From assembly GCA_041648505.1 (NCBI GenBank), contig JBAZOY010000016.1:1-40656 (forward strand): a stretch of 40,656 nucleotides of DNA. The letters are read 5' to 3'. The stretch's first letter is position 1. Each line of letters starts with the position of its first letter. The notes beneath the pieces are model-generated. The model saw only the letters and a program-made list of their open reading frames with translations, had not been told where the DNA came from and searched no databases. Positions 34,868-40,656 of this stretch are shown here, piece by piece. The position numbers and the translations under genes are program-made. The DNA is from JBAZOY01 sp041648505. Its GTDB lineage: Bacteria; Desulfobacterota; Syntrophia; Syntrophales; CG2-30-49-12.

Positions 34868-35895
34868 AAATACTGATACTTGGGGTTAATGGATTTATCG
34901 GCCACCATCTGAGTAATCAGATACTGGATAAAACGGATTGGGTTGTTTATGGAATGGACCTTGCCGATGACCGTTTAGGGAAAATACTAGGTAATCCACG
35001 GTTCCGGTTCGTTGAGGGTGATATTGCCATAAACAGGGAATGGATTGAGTATCACATAAAAAAATGTGATGTCGTTCTTCCTCTGGTGGCCATCGCCACG
35101 CCAAAACTATACGTAGAAGATCCAATAGCTGTTTATAACCTGGATTTTGAGATGAATATCAGGGTGGTTAAACAGTGCGTAAAGTACCACAAACGGATCG
35201 TTTTCCCCTCGACCTCTGAAGTTTACGGTACTTGTACGGATGCTGAGTTTGATGAAGATAACAGTTTCTTGACGGTGGGGCCCATACATAGAGAAAGATG
35301 GATTTATTCCTGCTGTAAACAGCTTCTCGATCGCGTTATATACGCTTATGGGACAAGAGGTCATCTGGAGTTCACTCTTTTCAGACCCTTCAATTGGATT
35401 GGACCGCGATTGGATTCGTTGTATGCCGCCAAAGAGGGAAGTTCACGGGTTGTAACGCAGTTTATCGCAGATCTTTTGATGAAACGTCCCATAAGCCTTG
35501 TTGATGGCGGAGAGCAGAAAAGATGTTTTACCTATGTGGATGACGGCATTTCCGCACTTTTGAAAATTCTACAAAATGACGGCGATATATGCAAAAATCA
35601 GATTATTAATATCGGAAATCCCACAAACGAATGTTCTATCAAAAAGCTTGCTTTTCTCTTAAAGGATATTTTTATGACCCATCCCGATCACATTCACGAT
35701 GGGAACTATTCTGAAATTGTTGAAATACCAGCTGCAACGTACTATGGCAAGGGTTATCAGGATATTTATACCCGGAAACCGAGTATAGAAAAAGCCCGGC
35801 GGTTCCTGAACTGGCAACCGGAAGTAAATTTGGTGGATTCGCTTAGAGTTACCCTTTATTCTTTCTTAGAGGAAAACGCAAGTGCATCTGAGTAA
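34864..35895 (+). CDS. arnA: UDP-glucuronate decarboxylase (ArnA C-terminal half as a separate gene)
   Basis: NAD-dependent oxidative decarboxylase that turns UDP-glucuronate into the 4-keto pentose UDP-L-Ara4O. The 343-residue SDR has LILGVNGFIGHHLS for NAD, and matches E. coli ArnA residues 316-660: T117, S118, E119 in PSTSEVYG; Y148 and K152 in IYSCCKQLLDR; and R304, equivalent to R619 of E. coli, a residue special to ArnA decarboxylases. FTLFRPFNWIGPRLDSL and GGEQKRCFTYVDDG are also ArnA-like. It would use the product of the upstream ugd. The start is GTG, overlapping the previous stop; it overlaps arnD by 14 bases. Confidence 0.93.
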   Translation: MKILILGVNGFIGHHLSNQILDKTDWVVYGMDLADDRLGKILGNPRFRFVEGDIAINREWIEYHIKKCDVVLPLVAIATPKLYVEDPIAVYNLDFEMNIRVVKQCVKYHKRIVFPSTSEVYGTCTDAEFDEDNSFLTVGPIHRERWIYSCCKQLLDRVIYAYGTRGHLEFTLFRPFNWIGPRLDSLYAAKEGSSRVVTQFIADLLMKRPISLVDGGEQKRCFTYVDDGISALLKILQNDGDICKNQIINIGNPTNECSIKKLAFLLKDIFMTHPDHIHDGNYSEIVEIPAATYYGKGYQDIYTRKPSIEKARRFLNWQPEVNLVDSLRVTLYSFLEENASASE

Positions 35896-36760
35896 AAAAC
35901 GGACACAAGTATTGGGTTTAAAGATTGATGTTGATACGTACATAGGGATGAAAAAGGGTGTGCCGCGGCTTCTGTCCATTCTGGATGAGATGAGCATAAA
36001 AGGCACTTTTTTTTTGAGTGTTGGCCCCGATGCCTCGGGAAGAGCTATCTTCCAATTGATTAAAAACCCAAGTTTCTTGAAGAAGATGATAAGGACAAAA
36101 GCCGTTTCTCTCTATGGTTTAAGGACGGCCCTATACGGAACATTGCTTCCTTCTCCTTTAATCGCCATGTCGTTTCCGGATATTGTCCGCCAGATTATTG
36201 ACCAGGGACATGAGGTCCAATTTCACGCTTGGGACCACCGGCGCTGGCAAGATGAACTTAAAGATCGGTCCGCTGCATGGATACACAAATGGTTCAAGAC
36301 AGGGATTCATGGTTTTGAAAGAGTTGTGGGGCATGTTCCTACATCATTCGGTGCGCCGGCATGGATGGTAGATGATAGGGTCATGGAAATTATTAAAAAA
36401 TATAATTTTGAGTATCTCAGTTGTACGAGGGCAAACTTTCCCTTTATCCATGAAAACGTGAACCTTCTCGAAATACCTTCAGATTTGCCCTGCTTTGAAG
36501 AGGTGGGTTTTGCAAGGGGCATCTCTCTGGTGGAAACGACGCTTGAAGATGGTGACATTCATGTATTGCCGGTTCATGCAGAGGTTGAAGGCGGGATGGG
36601 TGAACAACCCTTTGTAAAGTTAATCCATACTGTCAAGTCAATGGGTTATCACATTTCACCTCTTGCTGAAATAAAGACAATCTTAAAAGGGGAGGATTTG
36701 ACCGTAAGAAAATATCGGATGGCTCTCTTACCGGGACGTTCCGTGCCCTGTGCCGTATGA
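35882..36760 (+). CDS. arnD: L-Ara4FN-phosphoundecaprenol deformylase
   Basis: A polysaccharide-deacetylase-fold enzyme that removes the formyl group after ArnC, leaving L-Ara4N on undecaprenyl phosphate for ArnT. The 292-residue protein has LKIDVDTYIGMKKGVPRLL (D16/D18 metal site), FFLSVGPDASGR, VQFHAWDHRRWQDE and VHAEVEGG, matching E. coli ArnD. The start is GTG, 14 bases inside the preceding gene. It is the last gene of the cluster; no arnE/arnF flippase subunits follow, so lipid flipping must use proteins encoded elsewhere. Confidence 0.93.
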   Translation: MHLSKKRTQVLGLKIDVDTYIGMKKGVPRLLSILDEMSIKGTFFLSVGPDASGRAIFQLIKNPSFLKKMIRTKAVSLYGLRTALYGTLLPSPLIAMSFPDIVRQIIDQGHEVQFHAWDHRRWQDELKDRSAAWIHKWFKTGIHGFERVVGHVPTSFGAPAWMVDDRVMEIIKKYNFEYLSCTRANFPFIHENVNLLEIPSDLPCFEEVGFARGISLVETTLEDGDIHVLPVHAEVEGGMGEQPFVKLIHTVKSMGYHISPLAEIKTILKGEDLTVRKYRMALLPGRSVPCAV

Positions 36761-36889
36761 AATATCCCTCCTCTTTATCTACAACCGTCCGCTAATTGTT
36801 AATTGTATCAAATGTGAAGCGTATAACAAAAAACAATTTCTGCTGCAAAAAGCCCCATATTTTTGTGATACTAAGTCCGATAAAAAAGA

Positions 36890-37468
36890 TTATGAGAAAC
36901 CTCTTAAAATCAGTTCGAGGTCTTCCTTCGAATTAACGTTGAAGAACATTCTTCCATCTGGATCAAAAGCTTTTATGATTTCCTCGGAGATGTTAAATAT
37001 TTTTAATCCTTTGTAGAAACCTGTAACTTTCAGTTTGTCTGAAGTAATAAGTTTTTTTATGGAGGGAAGGCAACTTTTCGCATAAATCGCATGCAAGGGT
37101 TGAAGTCCGTCGGCTGAATCAGGCACGATAATATCGTAGTATCCGATGTGCTCAACCATGTATTCAATGAAAGAGCTATTTAAAAAAGGCATGTCGCAAG
37201 CCGATACGAAGGCCTGTCCATAAGAGGCATAAAAAAGACCGGTATAGATACCGCCGAGGGCACCTTTGTCTTTGAAGATATCGGTGACAATCTGAACATT
37301 CTGATTAAGATAGGCAAGAGGAGAGTTAGTGACCAGGATAACCTCCCTGAAAATTTCCCTGAAAATCTTTACGGTCATGTCAATCAGACGTTCATTTTCA
37401 ATTTCAAGGAATGCCTTATTTGTTTTCATCCTGCTGCTTTTTCCGCCGGCTAATATAATTCCTGTCAT
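36890..37468 (-). CDS. mobA: Molybdenum cofactor guanylyltransferase
   Basis: Attaches GMP to molybdopterin to make the guanine dinucleotide cofactor used by formate dehydrogenases and DMSO-reductase-family enzymes. The 192-residue protein starts GIILAGGKSSRMKTNKAFL (nucleotide loop), has TDIFKDKGALGGIYTGL, the metal aspartate in VSACDMPFL and a normal length. The gene lies on the opposite strand to arnD and is convergent with it, separated by about 130 bases. No molybdoenzyme is in the window. Confidence 0.92.
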   Translation of the reverse strand: MTGIILAGGKSSRMKTNKAFLEIENERLIDMTVKIFREIFREVILVTNSPLAYLNQNVQIVTDIFKDKGALGGIYTGLFYASYGQAFVSACDMPFLNSSFIEYMVEHIGYYDIIVPDSADGLQPLHAIYAKSCLPSIKKLITSDKLKVTGFYKGLKIFNISEEIIKAFDPDGRMFFNVNSKEDLELILRGFS

Positions 37469-37809
37469 TTTTCAGCGTTCTCAAAATTAGCGTACTGCAA
37501 ATTTATGGATAACATGTTTTAGGGGGGATATAGGAACAGTATCATTATTTAAAAAATTTCTGTTGTGCATTCTGGAGATCGTCCCGCCTTTTTGGACAAA
37601 ATATCACATCAGATAGTTTCCTCAACCCTTTTTATGAACACGCCTTTACATAAATCATAAGGAATTGTATGGAATATATCTTTCCCGTATGTTTCTCGAT
37701 GACATCTCTTCTTTTTTGTGGTACCTTCTTTAATGAACATTACGAAGATGGTTTAGAAATATATTATAGAAAACAGGTTACACTATCTAAGGAGGAGGTT
37801 GTTATCTAA
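37469..37809. other. Divergent intergenic region between mobA and the Rrf2 gene
   Basis: About 340 AT-rich bases. Both flanking genes point outwards, so promoters for both should lie here. A TATTAT at 37762-37767 could be the -10 for the regulator, but no good -35 pairs with it. No gene was seen. Confidence 0.3.
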
Positions 37810-38253
37810 ATGCGATTGTCGTGTAGAGGGAGATATGCTATTAGGGCCATGATTGAGCTAGCTCTCCATTATAGTAGTAAGGAAATGCTTTCCTTGAAGA
37901 CTATTGAGGAAAACCAGGGTATTTCAAGAAAATATCTCATCCAATTAATGAGCAGTCTGAGGGTTGCTGGACTCGTAGTGGTTCTTAGAGGGAAAAAAGG
38001 AGGGTATACGCTCGCTCGTCAGGCTTCGGAGATTACCTTGGCTGACATACTGTTCTCAGTAGAGGGGGATATGTCACTCGTTGACTGCGTGAAGAATCCC
38101 AGGCTGTGCAAGAGGTCCGAAAAATGTATGGCGATTCCGACTTGGGTTGAGCTTAGTGAGATAATCAGGAATTATTTGAAATCTACTACTTTGGAAGACG
38201 TTTTGATAAAAATGGCTTCTCCAAAAGTAACTGCCCAATCAGAGATTAGATAA
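37810..38253 (+). CDS. Rrf2-family transcriptional regulator with three clustered cysteines
   Basis: A 147-residue winged-helix regulator. MRLSCRGRYAIRAMIELALH and NQGISRKYLIQLMSSLRVAG form the DNA-binding domain, and RGKKGGYTLAR is the wing. Cysteines in VDCVKNPRLCKRSEKCMA are spaced C-x6-C-x5-C, close to the C-x5-C-x5-C of IscR, so an iron-sulfur cluster is likely and the protein probably senses iron-sulfur status, redox or NO. The ATG follows an in-frame TAA, so this start is certain; the ribosome site AAGGAGGAGG is about ten bases ahead. A terminator hairpin follows. The target genes are not evident, as no isc or suf genes are adjacent. Confidence 0.92.
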   Translation: MRLSCRGRYAIRAMIELALHYSSKEMLSLKTIEENQGISRKYLIQLMSSLRVAGLVVVLRGKKGGYTLARQASEITLADILFSVEGDMSLVDCVKNPRLCKRSEKCMAIPTWVELSEIIRNYLKSTTLEDVLIKMASPKVTAQSEIR

Positions 38254-38295
38254 TATATTTTTAAATCAAATATTTAAAATAAAAACCAACATACG

Positions 38296-38340
38296 AAGTC
38301 ATATACCAGCAGCCTGAGCTATATGACTTTCATTTTTTTT
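38296..38340 (+). terminator. Rho-independent terminator after the Rrf2 gene
   Basis: AAGTCATATA (38296-38305) and TATATGACTT (38320-38329) are perfect complements, with a 14-base loop, followed by TCATTTTTTTT. It lies 43 bases past the regulator stop and between convergent genes. The stem is A+T-rich, so strength is uncertain. Confidence 0.75.
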
Positions 38341-38385
38341 AAGGAAGAAAAAGCAAAAAGAAAATGTATGTACTCTTTTGATTAT

Positions 38386-40257
38386 TTATCTCACGATAAT
38401 AACCTGACCAGGTGTAATGGTATCTATACGAGCTAAATTGTTAAGATTAAGAAGTTGATTAAGGCTAATATTATTTTTCTCAGCAATTTTACTCAGGGAA
38501 TCTCCTTTTTTTACGGTATATTTAGTAACGGCAGTGGTGTTTACTGAGGCCTTATTGTTATTTCCTTTTTTATTAGGAGCAACCATTATTATCTGACCGA
38601 TCTTAATGGGATTCCCCCGCAGCCGATTTATTTTTTTGATTTCGGATACATTGGTATTAAAGCGCCTGGCCAGGGATGAGAGCGTATCACCCTTTTTCAC
38701 GTTGTATTTAGTGAGTTTCCCGGTGACCTTGTTTGAAGGTTCCTGATTTTCCTTCGCTCTGGCATAGCGGTAGTTACGAACAGGTATGTCTAAGTATTGC
38801 CCCACATGAATACTTCTACGAGGTGATATATGATTACAGGTTCTGATCGCTTTGACAGATGTTTTGTATCTTTGCGCTATAGAAGCAAGTGTCTCTTTTC
38901 GCTTTACGCGATGTTTAATCGTGAGCGGTTGAACAGAAGCAAGAACAGGCGAAGGTTTCTCCCAACGTGGAATTTCATCAACAACCGCAGCAAATTTTTC
39001 CGCTACCTCCATAGGAACTTTCAGTTCATATTCCTTGTCGGGGGTAACTTTATACCTGAGTTCAGTATTGAGAGTATTCAGCACCTCTTCTGAGATGTTA
39101 AGATGACGTGCAATATCTTGCAGACGCATCTGTTTAGATGTCTTTATCAGTTCGTATGAAGGAGGCGTAAATAACGCTTCATCTTTTACCAGATCAATCC
39201 CGTACTTCTGTGGATCTTTGATGATATGCAAGATTGCGAGAAAACGGGGGACATATCGTGCTGTTTCATTAGGGAGCTTATGGTAGAGATCCCAGAATCG
39301 GTCGAGATAATTCAGCTTTTGGCTTGATATTTCTCTAAGTACTCTACCCTCTCCGCAATTGTACGCCGCCAGCACGGTAAGCCAGTCACCAAACATGTTA
39401 TGTAGTTCTTTAAGGTAGTCTATCGCCGCTCTTGTTGACTTTTCTACATCCATCCGTTGATCTATCCACTCGTCTCTGTTCAGACCATATTTAAAGCCAG
39501 TCGACGGAATGAATTGCCACAGGCCAAGAGCCCGTGCTCGTGAAAAGGCACAAATTTTAAAACCGCTTTCCACGAGAGGAAGCCATGATAGTTCTTCTGG
39601 TAATCCTGCTTGCTCCAACTCCTGTAAAATTATTGGTCGGTATAGTCCGGAGCGCTTATAGGATTGAAGAAAAAAATCCCTTTCTACGGTCTGAAAATTT
39701 CTAATCTCCTTTGCCACGTCCGCATTCATGACAAGGGGTATTTCTCCACGTTTTCCATTGGTGATTGTTTGCACGGAGGTATAAATGACTAAAATCTGTT
39801 TTGCAATTAAAAGGCGTAAATCATCTTTCTGCCTTGCTATCGCAGGATGTCCGTCAGCATCGATAAGAAGAACATAGGCCTGATCCAGTAGACCAAGAGC
39901 ATTTTCCAGATCGCCATTTGCCCAATATTTCTGGGAACCATTCAGCAATTCAAGGGCTTCTTCCATGATTGCTTCTTCATTTGCCTCCTGCTGTTCACCA
40001 TTGTCCTCGGAAGAATTAATGTTTTCCGGTTTCGGGCGTTGGTTAGATCCGATTGTTTCCGCCTGTTTATGAGCCGCTGGTCTTTCTTTTGGGAGCGTAT
40101 TTTTCTCAGATATACATCGGGGTTCATCAACGACAGATATTTTTTCTGGAGTACCCTCTGGAGACAAAATATTTTTAGCCTCGCTTTGGCCACATGCATA
40201 GCTGTAAAAAAATACAGCAATCATAAAAAATACAAACTGTGTTCTTAGTTTCGACAT
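38386..40257 (-). CDS. mltD: MltD-like lytic transglycosylase with three LysM domains
   Basis: Cleaves peptidoglycan glycan strands in the envelope. The 623-residue protein starts with a signal peptide (QFVFFMIAVFFYSYACG; C22 could be a lipobox cysteine, although the -3 residue is not canonical). A low-complexity linker precedes the SLT domain at about 215-320, with the catalytic E230 in LPLVESGFK and GLWQFIPSTG, ATRAAIDYL-like segment and LAAYNCGEGRV. Three LysM peptidoglycan-binding domains close the protein: VKRKETLASIAQRY, VKKGDTLSSLARRF and VKKGDSLSKIAEKN. This is the MltD arrangement. It lies upstream of no operon partner and is separated by about 50 bases from prfB on the same strand. 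Confidence 0.93.
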   Translation of the reverse strand: MSKLRTQFVFFMIAVFFYSYACGQSEAKNILSPEGTPEKISVVDEPRCISEKNTLPKERPAAHKQAETIGSNQRPKPENINSSEDNGEQQEANEEAIMEEALELLNGSQKYWANGDLENALGLLDQAYVLLIDADGHPAIARQKDDLRLLIAKQILVIYTSVQTITNGKRGEIPLVMNADVAKEIRNFQTVERDFFLQSYKRSGLYRPIILQELEQAGLPEELSWLPLVESGFKICAFSRARALGLWQFIPSTGFKYGLNRDEWIDQRMDVEKSTRAAIDYLKELHNMFGDWLTVLAAYNCGEGRVLREISSQKLNYLDRFWDLYHKLPNETARYVPRFLAILHIIKDPQKYGIDLVKDEALFTPPSYELIKTSKQMRLQDIARHLNISEEVLNTLNTELRYKVTPDKEYELKVPMEVAEKFAAVVDEIPRWEKPSPVLASVQPLTIKHRVKRKETLASIAQRYKTSVKAIRTCNHISPRRSIHVGQYLDIPVRNYRYARAKENQEPSNKVTGKLTKYNVKKGDTLSSLARRFNTNVSEIKKINRLRGNPIKIGQIIMVAPNKKGNNNKASVNTTAVTKYTVKKGDSLSKIAEKNNISLNQLLNLNNLARIDTITPGQVIIVR

Positions 40258-40305
40258 AGTTTCGACCTCTTCCTTTTATTTTGAGGTTATTCTCATAGAA
40301 ACTAT

Positions 40306-40656
40306 TTATTTCAGCAGATAAGCTTCGATGAAATCGTCTATTTCACCATCCAGTACCCTGCCCACGTTTCCCACTTCCAAATTTGTCCTGTGATCCTTCA
40401 CCAACTTATACGGATGAAGAACATAGGAACGTATCTGGCTTCCCCATGCAATATCTTTTTTTGATTTGTTCAGCTCACGTAATTTTTCATTTTGTTCCTG
40501 AAGCTTCTTTTCATATAGCCGAGACCTTAAGAACTTCAATGCCATGGCTTTATTCTTATGTTGGGAACGTTCATTCTGACACTGCACTACGATTCCTGTA
40601 GGCAGGTGGGTGATCCTGACAGCAGAGTCGGTTTTATTTACATGCTGACCTCCCGC
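40306..40656 (-). CDS. prfB: Peptide chain release factor 2, 3' part only
   Basis: The last 117 codons of the gene; the start lies beyond the right edge. The catalytic loop GGQHVNKTDSAVRITHLPTG is present at the very edge of the window; the GGQ triggers peptidyl-tRNA hydrolysis. The NKTDSAV form, the SQHKNK segment and the tail HPYKLVKDHRTN...LDGEIDDFIEAYL identify RF2 rather than RF1. The first in-frame ATG within the visible part is an internal methionine. Whether the gene carries the usual in-frame UGA frameshift cannot be judged here. Confidence 0.95.
   Translation of the reverse strand, partial: AGGQHVNKTDSAVRITHLPTGIVVQCQNERSQHKNKAMALKFLRSRLYEKKLQEQNEKLRELNKSKKDIAWGSQIRSYVLHPYKLVKDHRTNLEVGNVGRVLDGEIDDFIEAYLLK

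Noticed and set aside
36750..37016. 88-codon plus-strand frame after arnD
   Set aside because: Overlaps arnD's end and runs antisense into mobA; no ribosome site or domain.
1..40656. CRISPR arrays, tRNA or rRNA genes
   Set aside because: No regularly spaced direct repeats with unique spacers, cloverleaf-like segments or rRNA-like sequence were noticed; a dedicated tRNA scan was not possible.

Overview
This window looks like chromosomal DNA of a Gram-negative, moderately AT-rich bacterium. The gene content (MshEN/PilB-type ATPase beside a PilZ protein, an LpxL-like acyltransferase, a lipid A L-Ara4N cluster, an MltD-like lytic transglycosylase, many TTG starts) fits a Desulfobacterota/Deltaproteobacteria-type lineage best. 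That placement is inference from gene families only. No rRNA, tRNA, CRISPR array or intact insertion sequence was recognised.

Layout. 1-5.9 kb: the end of a kinase-fold protein, a universal stress protein, a CsgD-like LuxR regulator, a PilZ protein and a 1048-residue PilB/GspE-type ATPase with a very long N-terminal extension; this is plausibly a surface-attachment or c-di-GMP module. 5.9-9.4 kb: a decayed gap, a secreted TPR protein (minus strand), a frameshifted TIGR01777-type epimerase and a small methyltransferase. 9.5-17.3 kb: a Ski2-like helicase (plus), then valS on the minus strand, followed by a minus-strand mutL-miaA pair. 17.3-24.0 kb is an accessory stretch: a type IV pilin remnant that has lost its membrane helix, a nitroreductase, a radical SAM remnant, two methyltransferases, an LpxL-like acyltransferase, a small conserved protein and a YkgJ-like cysteine-cluster protein.

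24.0-28.2 kb holds a tryptophan biosynthesis operon, trpE-trpG-trpC-trpF. In front of it is a short leader ORF with three consecutive Trp codons, followed by a G+C-rich hairpin and a T run: a textbook layout for ribosome-mediated transcription attenuation. trpD, trpB and trpA are absent here. The operon ends in the C-terminal remnant of a metallo-beta-lactamase-fold protein.

28.5-36.8 kb is a coherent set for making and attaching 4-amino-4-deoxy-L-arabinose (L-Ara4N) to lipid A: an animal/eukaryote-type UDP-glucose 6-dehydrogenase, arnT, arnB, arnC, arnA split into two overlapping genes (formyltransferase and decarboxylase) and arnD. The last five genes overlap or nearly touch. No arnE/arnF flippase is seen. 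36.9-40.7 kb: mobA (minus), an Rrf2 regulator with three clustered cysteines, an MltD-like LysM lytic transglycosylase (minus) and the 3' part of prfB (minus, running off the window).

The most interesting points are the trp leader/attenuator, the split arnA with a eukaryote-like UGDH, the extended PilB-like ATPase, and the number of recently broken genes, at least two of which could be single-base sequence errors.
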